Positions 31,155 to 41,008 are shown, counted from the first letter of the stretch. The stretch is DNA of 64,000 bases from JAYFNU01 sp034933305 (GCA_034933305.1 JAYFNU010000006.1:104015-168014), one strand, 5' to 3'. The notes: a model not told the origin generated them from the sequence alone. Numbers and translations are program-made.

Positions 31155-34100
31155 TCAGCTGTTCTGCTTTGCGCCTTTGCGGAACTGCGCGGCGAGCGTT
31201 CTGTAGAACTGCGCCGAATCGATGGGCTTTGCGATATGGCCGTCCATGCCCGCTTCCTTCGAAGCCAGCACGCTCTCCTCGAAGGCGTCCGCCGTCATCG
31301 CGAGGATGGGGACGCGGGCGGCGTCCGGCCGGTCGAGCGCGCGGATGGCGCGGGCGGCGTCGTAGCCGTTCATCACCGGCATGCGGATGTCCATGAGGAT
31401 CGCGCCGTAGCGGTCCACGGGGGACGTCCTGAACATTTCGACGGCCTCTCTGCCGTTTTTTGCGCAGTCCGCGGCGACGCCCTTTTCCCGCAGCAGCAGG
31501 AGGGCGATCTCCGTGTTGATCGCGTTGTCCTCGCACAGCAGGACGCGCCTGCCGGACAGCAGCGAAAGATCGTCCTGCGCGCGGGCGCCGTCCTTTTGCG
31601 GCCCCGGCGCGCCGGGGCCGAGGATCCTGATGGGCAGATCGACGATGAAGCGGGTGCCCTTGCCGGGTTCGCTCTTCGCGCAGATGGTCCCGCCGAGCAT
31701 GTCGACATAGCGCTTTACGATGGACAGGCCCAGCCCCGTGCCGCTGACGTTTTCGCCGCTGTGCTCCTGGGAGAACGGCTCGTAGATCTGCGGCAGGAAC
31801 GCCGGACTGATGCCGATGCCGGTGTCCTCCACGGTGATGCGGCGGTTGCGCCCGTTTTCGGGGGGATCGATCATGCCGGCGGACACCGTCACGGTGCCGC
31901 CCGGGGGCGTGAATTTGATGGCGTTCGACAGCAGGTTCAGGAGGATCTTCTGCAGCTTCAGCTTGTCCATCCAGATCATGCCGACGTTCTGCGGCAGCTC
32001 GGTGACCAGCCGCACGCCCTTGAGCTCGGCGGCCGGGCGCAGCGCGTCGACGACCGCGACGGTGCATTCCTGCGCCGGCACGGCGTCGTACTCCGGCGCG
32101 ACTTTTCCGCTCTCGATGCGGGAGAGCTCGAGCGTGTCGTTGACGAGGTTGATGAGGATATCGCCGGAGGCCCGGATCTTCTCGAGATACGCCTGCTTTT
32201 TCGCGGGCTCCGTCTCGCGCAGGGCGATGTCGGTGAAGCCGATGATGCCGTTGAGCGGCGTGCGGATGTCGTGGCTCATGCTGGAAAGGAATGCCGATTT
32301 CGCTTCGTTCGCCCGGTCGGCCTCCAGCTTTGCGGCGCTGAGTTCAAAGATGCGCTGCTCTTCCTTTTCCACATCCTTCGTGATGTCGCTTCTGCAGTAG
32401 AACACCGTCTCGCGGCGGTCGTCGAGCCAGGAAAAGACGATCCGGTCGCGGCGGATGCGCGCGCCGTCCCTGATGCTCGCCGTGTAAATGAACGCTTCTT
32501 CGCGGCTGAGGGTCTCGAGGATGTTCGCGAGCGACAGCGCGCGGACCGCCGACTGCGGCTGTGCGGGCGGCGCCATGTCCGCCGCGTACTTTTTCGTCTT
32601 TTCGCCGTAGGGGGATATGGATTCCGCGGCGGGGGCGGGCCCCTGCGCGCCGGTGAGGTAGGATGTGCAGATCTGCGTCGCGGTGTCGATGAGACCGATC
32701 TCGACGAAGCCGAATTCCGAGAGCTTGCCGAGGATATGCTCCCGGAGCATGTTCTCCGTCGTATCGTAGGAATACATGAAGCACTCGACGTCGCCGTTGG
32801 AGGGCGACTCGTAGGTGTTGATGACCGTGGTGACCCAGCGCATGCCCAGCTGCTCCTTCGAGCGCGCGTAGCGGAAGGTAAAATGCGTTTCCCCCGCGCG
32901 GAAGGCGCGGATGAGATTCTCGCGGCTGATGAGCGCGGCGAGCGCTTTCTTGTCGTCGTCGTTGACCGGCATGCGCACGAACGCGGCGCAGGCGTCGTCG
33001 TAGGTCAGCCCCGCCGGAATATTGAATGCCTTTTTGTTCATCGGCACATATTCGATGATGCTGTTTTTGCTCAGGTTGTGGCGCCCCTTGGCGATCAGGT
33101 TGACGGCGTCCGTCGAGCGCAGCTCGGCGAGCTCGCGCTCGTACTGCTCCTCCGCGTTTTTCTGCATCGTCGCGTCCATGCCGATGCCGTAGGCGACGCT
33201 CGGCCGTCCGTCCGCGTCCCGCGCGACGGAATAGATGACATGCTCGCACCGCAGGGGGATATCCTCGCGCCAGCGCATCCAGAAATAGTCCTCGACGCGC
33301 GGATCGCCCTGCTCGATGCGCCGGAACATCTCCGTGAGCCGCGGCCGGTCGTCCTGCCGCAGGAGCGGCAGGATGGAGGCGGGGACGTTCTCAATGACGT
33401 CGGGCACGCCGAATTTGCGGAAGCTGCCGCTGGGGCTGGTGATGCGGTGGTTCGCGATGTCGTATTCCCACACGCCGAGCCCCGCGCCGTCCACGGCGAG
33501 CTGATAGCGGCGCTGGGAGCTGAGCAGCTCGCGCTGCGCCGTTTTTTCGGCCGTCATGTCGCTCAGGCAGGAAAAGTAGAGCAGCTCCTCCCCGTAGGCG
33601 ACCGAGCGCGCGTTCATCTGGTACCAGCGGGGCTCCCCGCCGTCCGTCAGGAGATAGGGGAATTCCAGGCGGACGGACGTCCCCGGCGTCAGCAGGCGCG
33701 CCATGTTTTCCCGCACCTGCGAGCGATAGGGCTCGCGGATGCGGCTCATCGCGATCTGGTCGGCGTCCCCCGACTGCTCCCGGGTGATCCCGTACAGCTC
33801 GCACAGCAGCGGGTTGACGAGCTTTGAGACGGCTTTCCCGTTCCGGACGCGGATCATGCTGATGCCGACCGGGATGTTGTTGACGATCGCCTCCAGCTCG
33901 TCGGAGTGGCGGCGGAGCTTTTCCGCGCTCTGCTCCTTTAAAATGGCGTCGCCGACGGAGTAGGCGAAGGACAGCAGAAGATCGCCCGTATGCGCCATTT
34001 TGGCGGCCGCGGGGTTGTCCGCGCCGATAAAGCCGATGAAGCGGCCGCTCGCGATGATGGGCGCTTCCATGTAGGAACGAATGCCCTGCCGCGACATGAC

Positions 34101-35162
34101 CGCGTACTCGACGGGATCGCTCTCGCGGATCGTTTCGATGTCGGACTGCGACACGACCTCGCGGTGGGCGAACAGGGCCATCCACCGGTCGATCAGATGG
34201 ATGTCCATTTTCTGCAGCGTGTCGATCTCGGGCTGGACGCCCTCGCGGCAGCGCTCGTAGAGGTTGCTCTCGGTCTTGCCGCCCTCGTCGACGAGAAAGA
34301 CATAGGTGCGGTCGGCCTCGTAGTACTCCAGCATGGCCTGCATCGTGCGGTTCATCCGCTCGTCGATCGGCAGCTCCTCGTTGAGTATCCGCGTCGCCTG
34401 CAGCTGGCATTCGTGGCTGTCCACGAGATTCTGCAGCTCCTTTTGCCGCGCGCGCGCTTCGGTCACGTCGTCCGCGTAGTGGATGAAGGCCGTGTGTCCG
34501 CACCAGTTGGAAAAGCTGCCCGTCAGATGCTCCCAGGCGTCCTTGTCGGCGCGGTAGCGGTCCGCCGCGGCATGATCGCCGCGCAGCATCTGCTGCATGT
34601 AGCAGTCCCCGCACGGGGCGCTGCGGCCGAAGAGGTATTCGTAGCACTTTCTGCCCGCGTATTGCTCGCCGCCGCCGTGCCGGAATTCACGCGCCGCCTT
34701 GTTCGCGAAGAGGATCTCGTAGGTGTCGCAGTCGTACACATAGATCCGGCGCCCGGTGTTGTCGATGATGCGCTGATAGATGTCCGTCTCGAGCGAGGCG
34801 TTCGCATAGACCGCCGACAGGAGGGGGCGGCCGCCGAACTCGCCGCAGTATTTCGCGCCGGCGTGCGTCCAGTCGATGCCCCGCTGCTTGTGGAAAACGC
34901 GGTAGTAACACTCGAAGGAGCCGCGCGAGAGCACGCATTGCCGCACGGTCTCCATCAGCGCGGGCAGGTCGTCGGGGTATACGATGGCGGCGGCGTTCTC
35001 CCCCGTCATTTTGTCGTATTCCTCCCTCGTCAGCCCGTTGAGCGCCGGGATGGAATCGGAGATCCAAAGCGTTTCCACCCGGTCGCCGTTCAGGCTGTAC
35101 AGCGCAGCGCACCCCGGCAGCGTTTTTTCGAGCAGCTCCAGATCCTGTTGTGACAGTTCCAT
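31155..35162 (-). CDS. Soluble multi-PAS/GAF hybrid histidine kinase with receiver domain
   Basis: A 1335-residue protein with no membrane segment. Order: a PAS-like domain at about 15-115; a second PAS-like module at about 130-235 with a CxxC (APCGDCYM near 183); a GAF-like domain at about 255-410; two PAS domains at about 425-670; a further sensory region to about 930. Then come HisKA with phospho-His H964 (SHDIRTPLNG), HATPase_c with DTGIGIS and GTGLGLSIVK near 1142, and a C-terminal receiver with phospho-Asp D1258 (LMDIRMPVMNG). No output domain follows, so the phosphoryl group is probably passed to an HPt protein elsewhere. It lies 42 bp behind the second hybrid kinase. Confidence 0.92.
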   Translation of the reverse strand: MELSQQDLELLEKTLPGCAALYSLNGDRVETLWISDSIPALNGLTREEYDKMTGENAAAIVYPDDLPALMETVRQCVLSRGSFECYYRVFHKQRGIDWTHAGAKYCGEFGGRPLLSAVYANASLETDIYQRIIDNTGRRIYVYDCDTYEILFANKAAREFRHGGGEQYAGRKCYEYLFGRSAPCGDCYMQQMLRGDHAAADRYRADKDAWEHLTGSFSNWCGHTAFIHYADDVTEARARQKELQNLVDSHECQLQATRILNEELPIDERMNRTMQAMLEYYEADRTYVFLVDEGGKTESNLYERCREGVQPEIDTLQKMDIHLIDRWMALFAHREVVSQSDIETIRESDPVEYAVMSRQGIRSYMEAPIIASGRFIGFIGADNPAAAKMAHTGDLLLSFAYSVGDAILKEQSAEKLRRHSDELEAIVNNIPVGISMIRVRNGKAVSKLVNPLLCELYGITREQSGDADQIAMSRIREPYRSQVRENMARLLTPGTSVRLEFPYLLTDGGEPRWYQMNARSVAYGEELLYFSCLSDMTAEKTAQRELLSSQRRYQLAVDGAGLGVWEYDIANHRITSPSGSFRKFGVPDVIENVPASILPLLRQDDRPRLTEMFRRIEQGDPRVEDYFWMRWREDIPLRCEHVIYSVARDADGRPSVAYGIGMDATMQKNAEEQYERELAELRSTDAVNLIAKGRHNLSKNSIIEYVPMNKKAFNIPAGLTYDDACAAFVRMPVNDDDKKALAALISRENLIRAFRAGETHFTFRYARSKEQLGMRWVTTVINTYESPSNGDVECFMYSYDTTENMLREHILGKLSEFGFVEIGLIDTATQICTSYLTGAQGPAPAAESISPYGEKTKKYAADMAPPAQPQSAVRALSLANILETLSREEAFIYTASIRDGARIRRDRIVFSWLDDRRETVFYCRSDITKDVEKEEQRIFELSAAKLEADRANEAKSAFLSSMSHDIRTPLNGIIGFTDIALRETEPAKKQAYLEKIRASGDILINLVNDTLELSRIESGKVAPEYDAVPAQECTVAVVDALRPAAELKGVRLVTELPQNVGMIWMDKLKLQKILLNLLSNAIKFTPPGGTVTVSAGMIDPPENGRNRRITVEDTGIGISPAFLPQIYEPFSQEHSGENVSGTGLGLSIVKRYVDMLGGTICAKSEPGKGTRFIVDLPIRILGPGAPGPQKDGARAQDDLSLLSGRRVLLCEDNAINTEIALLLLREKGVAADCAKNGREAVEMFRTSPVDRYGAILMDIRMPVMNGYDAARAIRALDRPDAARVPILAMTADAFEESVLASKEAGMDGHIAKPIDSAQFYRTLAAQFRKGAKQNS

Positions 35163-35204
35163 TTTTCAGCCTTCCATACGATGAGTTCGTTCCGAAAACA
35201 CCCG

Positions 35205-38033
35205 TTATTGCGGCGGCGCCGCGGCCTGCGACAGCGCCAGGTACAGCGCCTGGGGCTCGATGGGCTTAGCGAGGTGGGCGTTCATGCCCGCGTCGAGGCA
35301 CCGCTGCACGTCGTCGGCGAAGGCGTCGGCCGTCATGGCGATGATGGGCACCGTTTTGGCGTCGTCCCGCCCGAGGGCGCGGATCGCCTTCGTCGCTTCG
35401 ATGCCGTCCATGACCGGCATGCGGATATCCATGAGGATCGCGCCGTAGCAGCCGTCCGGGCTGCCGGAGAAAATCTCCAGTCCCGCCCGCCCGTCCGCAG
35501 CGACGTCGACCTCGACGCCCCTGTCCTTAAGCAGCGCGACGGCGATCTGGCGGTTGAGCTCGTTGTCCTCGCACAGGAGCACCCTCATGCCGGCGATGTC
35601 GCCGGCGGCCGGCGCCGGCCCGTCCTGCCTGTCGGCGCCCTTTTCGACCTCCGGCAGATGCAGGCGGACGGTAAAGCAGGTGCCCTTGTCCTTTTCGCTC
35701 TCGACGCCGATGGTGCCGCCCATGCGGTCGACCAGCTTTTTGACGATGGACAGACCGAGCCCCGTGCCGACGTATTCATAGCCCCGGCGCCTTTCCTGGC
35801 GGAAGGGTTCGAAAAGGTGCGGCAGGAAATCGGCCGAGATGCCGATGCCGTCGTCCCGGATGACGAAGACGAGATCCGGCGAGGGCGAATCCTTCGGGTC
35901 GTCGTACACCGTGGCCCAGACATGGCCGCCGGCCGGCGTGTACTTGACCGCGTTGTTGAGGATATTGAGGAAGATCTTCTGCAGCGCAAGGCGGTCCGCC
36001 AGGACGGTCCGCGGGCGATAGCCCGATTTGTCCAGGACGAACGTGATGTTCTTCTGCGCCGCGAGGGTGTGTATGGGCGTGGTGATGGACTCGCCGACGG
36101 CCTGCGTGTCGACCGGCTCGAGATGCAGATCCAGTTTCCCGCTGCTGGCCTTGGACATGGTCAGGGTGTCGTTGATGAGATCGAGCATGAGCGCGCCGGA
36201 CGATTCGGCTTTGACGAGATATTCCCGGCGCTGACGCTCCGGCAGGCCGTCCTTCCGCGCGAGGCGGATGAACCCGAGGACGGCGTTGAGGGGCGTGCGC
36301 ATGTCGTGACTGATATTGGAGAAGAAGCGGTTCTGTTCCTCGGCGCTTTTCTGCATGGCCTCAACCTGCAGCCGTTTGCGCTCGGTCTCCGCCTGCCCGG
36401 CGAGCATCGCCGCGTGTTCGTCCTGCCGCCGCTTGAGCAGGATCAGCGTCCACACGAGCCCCACCACGAGCAGCAGCAGGGCGGCCGCGATGAGCGCGAC
36501 CGTGAACGACGGGACGCGGTTGAGATAGTTGACGAGGCTGTTTTCGGGGAGCGTGTCGCTGGAGACGATGCCGTCGACGTTTTCTCTGGTGGCGGCGATG
36601 CTCTTGTTCAAAATGGAGCACAGCGTCCTGTCGTCCTCCCGCACGGCGCTGCAGTGGTCGAGCGTTATGCCGGGCAGGGACGTGAGGCTGTACAGGGAGG
36701 AATTCGTCTGGTTGAGGAGCCATGTCGCGCTGGGCATCCCCAGCACGGCGCCGTCCGCATCTCCGTCGCGCAAGGCCTTAAAGCAATCCCGGGCGCTCTC
36801 ATAGCCCTGCAGCTGCGCGCCGGACAGCAGCGCGCCGGTGCCCATGTTTTCGAGCGCGACCATCGCCCGGTTTTTCACCGCGACGACGGAGACGTCGGCC
36901 ATATCCGTGCCGCTTTTCGTCACCAGGAAGTTGCTGACGGTCATGATCTTCTCCGTCAGGGCAAGGCTGTTCTGATGGGCGGCGATGATCCCGCCGCTGA
37001 AGATCCCCAGGACATCGGCTTCGCCGCTGCGCACGGCCGCGGCGGCCGCCGCCTGCGTCGGATAGACGGTATACACGAACTGCAGCCCGGAATAGCCGCT
37101 GAGCAGCGCGTAATAGTCGGGGATGATCCCCCGCGCCGCGCCGTTTTTGCCCCGCGAAAAGTACGGCTCGTCGTTCTCCAGCACGGCGACGCTGATCGTC
37201 GGGTGCTGCGCGATGTAATCGATCTCCTCCTGCGAGAGCGGCAGCATGCTCTGGCCAAACTGTTTGGTATACCGGTCGTTGAGGTTGGTGAGGTAATCCG
37301 GATCCTCGATAATGATCTGCGCAAGGGCTTCGTCGACGGCGTTTTTCAGCGCCGTGTCGTCCTTGCGGAAAGCGAAGCAGTACGCTTCCGGCAGAAGCTG
37401 GAGGATCGTGCGGAAGTTTTTGGCGTAATCCGTCCCGTACATCATGCTGTACAGGATGCCGTCGACCTCGCCGCTCTTCAGCCCGGCCGTCAGCCCGTCG
37501 ATGCCCTCGTACTCGGTGATCTGCGGGGTCACGCCGCGCCGCACGCACCAGTTCCGGAACTCGCCGTTGTTCGCATAGGTCCGCAGGATGCCGATGCGCA
37601 TCGAGGAGATCTGCCCGATGTCGCCGTAGTCCCACCGGCTGTCATCCGCGCGCACTGTCAGGATGTTGTTCATGGTGCCCAGCGCCATGTCGCTGAAGGC
37701 GTACTGCGCATCGCGCTCGGGCGTCCTGACGACGTCGCACACGATGTCGTAGGTCCCGTTGTCCAGATTGTCGAGAAAATCGGGATCGTTGGCGGAATCG
37801 ACGAATTCGACGCTGAATCCGGCGCGCTGTGCGATATTGATGAGGCACTCGATGTCCGAGCCGCGCCAGACGCCGTCCGCATCCTGATAGGCGAGGTTCG
37901 AATTGTTGTACACGGCGGCGCGCACGACGCGCGCGTCCCCGCCGTCCGCCGCAAAGGCCGGACACGCGGCCGAAAGCGCGAGGAGCCCCGCGAGAACGAT
38001 GGAGAGCCATGCTTTTTTCGATCTGCTGTTCAT
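35205..38033 (-). CDS. BvgS/EvgS-like hybrid histidine kinase with two solute-binding sensor domains
   Basis: A 942-residue membrane kinase. A cleavable-looking signal (residues 1-29, ACPAFAAD) precedes two tandem SBP_bac_3-type solute-binding domains (about 35-270 and 285-500). One membrane segment follows at about 510-535, a short coiled linker, and HisKA with H576 (SHDMRTPLNA). HATPase_c has DDGIGIS and GTGLGLSIVKK, and the receiver has D869 (LMDIRMPVMDG). The paired venus-flytrap sensors are the BvgS plan, suggesting that it responds to a small extracellular ligand, perhaps amino-acid-like. Its receiver closely resembles that of the neighbouring soluble kinase. Confidence 0.92.
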   Translation of the reverse strand: MNSRSKKAWLSIVLAGLLALSAACPAFAADGGDARVVRAAVYNNSNLAYQDADGVWRGSDIECLINIAQRAGFSVEFVDSANDPDFLDNLDNGTYDIVCDVVRTPERDAQYAFSDMALGTMNNILTVRADDSRWDYGDIGQISSMRIGILRTYANNGEFRNWCVRRGVTPQITEYEGIDGLTAGLKSGEVDGILYSMMYGTDYAKNFRTILQLLPEAYCFAFRKDDTALKNAVDEALAQIIIEDPDYLTNLNDRYTKQFGQSMLPLSQEEIDYIAQHPTISVAVLENDEPYFSRGKNGAARGIIPDYYALLSGYSGLQFVYTVYPTQAAAAAAVRSGEADVLGIFSGGIIAAHQNSLALTEKIMTVSNFLVTKSGTDMADVSVVAVKNRAMVALENMGTGALLSGAQLQGYESARDCFKALRDGDADGAVLGMPSATWLLNQTNSSLYSLTSLPGITLDHCSAVREDDRTLCSILNKSIAATRENVDGIVSSDTLPENSLVNYLNRVPSFTVALIAAALLLLVVGLVWTLILLKRRQDEHAAMLAGQAETERKRLQVEAMQKSAEEQNRFFSNISHDMRTPLNAVLGFIRLARKDGLPERQRREYLVKAESSGALMLDLINDTLTMSKASSGKLDLHLEPVDTQAVGESITTPIHTLAAQKNITFVLDKSGYRPRTVLADRLALQKIFLNILNNAVKYTPAGGHVWATVYDDPKDSPSPDLVFVIRDDGIGISADFLPHLFEPFRQERRRGYEYVGTGLGLSIVKKLVDRMGGTIGVESEKDKGTCFTVRLHLPEVEKGADRQDGPAPAAGDIAGMRVLLCEDNELNRQIAVALLKDRGVEVDVAADGRAGLEIFSGSPDGCYGAILMDIRMPVMDGIEATKAIRALGRDDAKTVPIIAMTADAFADDVQRCLDAGMNAHLAKPIEPQALYLALSQAAAPPQ

Positions 38034-38112
38034 GCGGTGATTCCGCCTTTCCCGTGATTTCCGTGTCGGATGTCCGCGCCGCCGCGCGCCGGCCGCTCTG
38101 CCGCGGCGCGGC

Positions 38113-38667
38113 CTATTCCGCGGGGGTGCGCCCTGTCATATGCAGGAAAGCCCAGAGGTCGCCGAAATCCATCGCCGGGTTTCGCCCGGCCACCATGCAG
38201 GTCTGTACGATCATGTAGGCCGCGTTTTCCGGGCTCATGCCGAAGACGAGCGCGCCCGCGGCGCCCGCGCGCCTGAACTTGTCCGCCATGATGTCGTACA
38301 GCGCCTGCAGATTCTCTTGTTCGCTGTGGATGACCGGCCCGCGCCTGACGGCGGAGCCGGCCGCAAAAAATGTGTATCTGCGCTGAAAGTCCGCGAGATG
38401 CGCGTAGAGAAATTCGAGGTTCGCGCGCGCGTCGTCGGAGCGCTCCATGCGGCGCCTGATCTTTTTGAGCAGCGCCGCCCAGTCGTCGGAGACGATCTGG
38501 TCGATGAGGGCGTCCTTGCTGCGGAAGTAGTTGTAGAAGGTGCCCGTGGCCATGCCGCACTGCGCCGTCAGCTCCGCGATGACGACGCCGCCGTACCCTT
38601 TTTGCAGGAGCGCTTTTTTGCCCCGGGAGAGGAGATTCGCGCGGCCGTTCTCGATTTTTTGCAGCAC
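38113..38667 (-). CDS. TetR-family transcription regulator
   Basis: A 184-residue regulator. The N-terminal TetR helix-turn-helix covers residues about 12-55 (RGKKALLQKGYGGVVIAELTAQCGMATGTFYNYFRSKDAL), followed by an all-helical ligand domain with no recognisable subfamily. The start is GTG at 38667, behind GGAGGTG. It is the first gene on the - strand ahead of the two hybrid kinases (79-bp gap to the first) and may control them. A 12-bp perfect palindrome lies in its own promoter region. Confidence 0.88.
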   Translation of the reverse strand: MLQKIENGRANLLSRGKKALLQKGYGGVVIAELTAQCGMATGTFYNYFRSKDALIDQIVSDDWAALLKKIRRRMERSDDARANLEFLYAHLADFQRRYTFFAAGSAVRRGPVIHSEQENLQALYDIMADKFRRAGAAGALVFGMSPENAAYMIVQTCMVAGRNPAMDFGDLWAFLHMTGRTPAE

Positions 38668-38693
38668 ACCGGTTCACCTCCGCACAAGAGCGC

Positions 38694-38705
38694 ATTCATA
38701 TGAAT
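38694..38705. promoter_or_regulatory. Candidate TetR operator
   Basis: ATTCATATGAAT, a perfect 12-bp palindrome 27 bp upstream of the tetR GTG, in an AT-rich promoter-like stretch. Self-regulation is common in this family, so this is the best operator candidate. Confidence 0.4.
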
Positions 38706-38801
38706 ATAGTTCACTTTATCATAGCATGCCGGCGAAAAAAAGACAATTATCCGGCGCGGAATACGGCCGCCCGCGGCCCGGTCCGGGCGGAAATCCGCGC
38801 G

Positions 38802-38829
38802 AAAAGGCCCGCCGGTCTCCCGGCGGGCC
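38802..38829 (-). terminator. Intrinsic terminator after the SHOCT gene
   Basis: GGCCCGCCGG / CCGGCGGGCC hairpin; on the - strand it ends in CCTTTTC. Its stem is nearly the same as the stranded lysS terminator at 42546-42572, so this is a family of related terminators in the genome. Confidence 0.7.
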
Positions 38830-38894
38830 GATGGCGCTGCCCTTATTGAAAAATGCCTGCGGCGTTCGGCGCCGCGGGCGCGCGGGGGCGGGCG

Positions 38895-39767
38895 CTACTG
38901 GATCTGTTCCATGAGGGCTTTCTTCTTTTGCGCAAATTCTTCTTCCGTCAGCAGAGCCTCGTCCCGCAGCCTGCCGAGCTGCCGGATCTTTTCGAAGACG
39001 TCGTCCCGCCCGGGCGCATCGGAAGCGCCCGGCGCCGCTGCCGCGGGGGCGGCGGTTTGGGGCGCCTGCGCTTTTTCCCGCAGGTTGATGCGCACGATGG
39101 CGTCGAAGATGCCGAAGACCTCCTGCGCTTGCTGAAACGCCGCGGCGTACTGCGCCGAGCTTTTGTCCACGCCGCCGCCGGTGAAATGGAACACGAGCGA
39201 GGGCGTCCGGATGTCGTCGAGCGTGAGGCGCACCGACAGCAGCCCCGTCTGGTGTTCGTCGCCCGACGAGACGGCCTTGCCCTGCACGACGCCGAAGAAG
39301 GGAACGCTCGTCCCCGCAAGAACGGCCGTGCCGCTGCTGCTTTTGACCGCCGCGCCGTCCTGCACCAGAACGCACTCCGTGATCCTGTCGTAGGCAAAGA
39401 CCGTCTGCTGCGTGCAGTAAGAGCGGGGCAGGGCGGAGTATCCGGCCGCCGCCAGGCCGTTCGGCTGCGCGGGATCCGGCGCGATGTCGGCGATGCGGTA
39501 CTGCTCGCAGGCCGCGAGCTTTTTTCCGTGATCGAAGTAGAAATAACGGTCGCCGATCTGCGCCCGCCGGTCGGTGCGGAAGCCGATGCGGCCGAGGGAA
39601 TCCGCATTCGACTGATGCTGCGCCCGCGCGGCGTTCGCCTCGCTGCACAGGCTCTCAAACTGCTGCAGCAGCTCTTTTTTGCGGCGCTTGTCCCCGGAGA
39701 CGCAGATCACGGCCCAAAGGACGAGACCGATCGCGAACAGCCCGTATAAAATCAACAGCAGCCCCAT
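38895..39767 (-). CDS. Membrane-anchored protein with C-terminal SHOCT domain
   Basis: A 290-residue protein with one N-terminal membrane segment (residues 1-22), a central domain that I do not recognise (RIGFRTDRRAQIGDRYFYFD through LVFHFTGGG), an Ala/Pro linker at about 235-260, and a C-terminal SHOCT motif (DVFEKIRQLGRLRDEALLTEEEFAQKKKALM), a short domain thought to mediate oligomerisation. The central part looks like a cytoplasmic beta-rich domain. No function can be given. It follows the lipoprotein gene by 76 bp on the same strand. Confidence 0.75.
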   Translation of the reverse strand: MGLLLILYGLFAIGLVLWAVICVSGDKRRKKELLQQFESLCSEANAARAQHQSNADSLGRIGFRTDRRAQIGDRYFYFDHGKKLAACEQYRIADIAPDPAQPNGLAAAGYSALPRSYCTQQTVFAYDRITECVLVQDGAAVKSSSGTAVLAGTSVPFFGVVQGKAVSSGDEHQTGLLSVRLTLDDIRTPSLVFHFTGGGVDKSSAQYAAAFQQAQEVFGIFDAIVRINLREKAQAPQTAAPAAAAPGASDAPGRDDVFEKIRQLGRLRDEALLTEEEFAQKKKALMEQIQ

Positions 39768-39843
39768 AGCGCCCTCCCGGATCCTCGGATGTTATAGTTG
39801 CCCGGCGCGCGCCTCTGCCGGCCTGCGCCGCAGGGCGCCGCGC

Positions 39844-40875
39844 TCAGAACGCGAAGTGCACGTCCGGCGTGATAAAGAGATTTTCTTCGTTGTAGCGGAA
39901 ATCGGCGGCGTTCACCTGGAAGCGGCAGGAGAAGCTCCGGATGTCAAAAACGGAGGCAAGCCCGAACTGCGCGAAATCGTCCCTGCCGATGTAGATATCC
40001 GTGTACAGCGCGGCCCCCGGGAGGATCTCATAGAGCGGCGACGGAAAGGTCGTGAGCGAGGCCCGGTCCATGCGGTACGCCGTCCCGTTCACGGTCACGT
40101 CCGCATCGAAGCCGTTCTCCCCGAAAAGCGTCACCGCGATGATCTGCTCGGTATTGTTCTCCATCAGGAGCCGGATGCGCGCGGCCTTTTCGCCGGGATA
40201 GGCGACGTCGTCCGTGAGACCGAGGCAGGCGATGCGAAGACCGTTCCCGTCGTAAACGATTTCGGCGGCTTCCGCCTGCGGCGCCGTGTCCGAAGCGGCG
40301 AGGTCCGTCCGGATGCGGACGGGCGCGTGGGAATAGGTCTCGCCGGATTCGGCGTCGATGAGCACCATCTCGAAGCGGACCTCCGCCACGTCGGTTATGC
40401 CCAGTGCCGGCAGCGTGTGAAATTTGAACCATTCGGGCGGGTTGTCCGTATAGCCGAGGATAAAATATCCGTCGCCGGAGTAGCCGGCGGCGGCATACCC
40501 CGCCGGGTCGTACCCGTACGTGGTGATCCCGTTGACGGTGAATTCGAAGGGCTTGACGAGCAGCTCCCGGCTGCTCCTGTTTTCGACGTGCACGTTCAGC
40601 GTGAGGACGCCGCTGTTCACGCCGTCGCTGCCCTCGCGCTGCGCCGCTTCCAGCGACAGCGCCGTGACGGACACGCCGTCCTGCTCGAAGATGACCTGCT
40701 GTTCGATCCGGCCCGTGAGGGCAAAGACCGGCGCCGTCCCGGCGGGGGCGTCCGCGGAGGCATCCTGCGCGGACGGATCCGCCGCAGCGTCCGCCCCCGG
40801 CGCATTCTGCGCCGCGCCGCAGGCCGTGAACAGGATCGCGAGCGAAAGGATCAGCGGAAGCAGACTCTTTCTCAT
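39844..40875 (-). CDS. Uncharacterised lipoprotein
   Basis: A 343-residue secreted lipoprotein with lipobox LFTACG (Cys19). A low-complexity Ala/Asp/Pro stretch follows to about residue 50, then a beta-rich region made of two similar-looking halves: LTLNVHVENRSSRELLVKPFEFTVNG and IRLLMENNTEQIIAVTLFGENGFDADVTVNG. Each half looks like an immunoglobulin-like sandwich of the DUF4352/telokin type, often found on Firmicute surfaces. No substrate or partner is evident. The ATG follows AAGGGGGGATCC. Confidence 0.7.
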   Translation of the reverse strand: MRKSLLPLILSLAILFTACGAAQNAPGADAAADPSAQDASADAPAGTAPVFALTGRIEQQVIFEQDGVSVTALSLEAAQREGSDGVNSGVLTLNVHVENRSSRELLVKPFEFTVNGITTYGYDPAGYAAAGYSGDGYFILGYTDNPPEWFKFHTLPALGITDVAEVRFEMVLIDAESGETYSHAPVRIRTDLAASDTAPQAEAAEIVYDGNGLRIACLGLTDDVAYPGEKAARIRLLMENNTEQIIAVTLFGENGFDADVTVNGTAYRMDRASLTTFPSPLYEILPGAALYTDIYIGRDDFAQFGLASVFDIRSFSCRFQVNAADFRYNEENLFITPDVHFAF

Positions 40876-40957
40876 GATGGATCCCCCCTTTTATACTTCA
40901 AGTAGATCCTACCACGGCGGCGGCGCGCTGCTATCCACCGAAAAGTATGATTTGCAT

Positions 40958-40988
40958 AAAAAAATCCCCGCCGGATAAAGGCGGGGGA
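40958..40988 (-). terminator. Intrinsic terminator after the MFS-LuxR gene
   Basis: CCCCCGCC/GGCGGGG stem with a 7-nt loop; reading the - strand it ends in ATTTTTTT. Confidence 0.8.
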
Positions 40989-41008
40989 CACGGCGCATCG
41001 CCGCGCGG

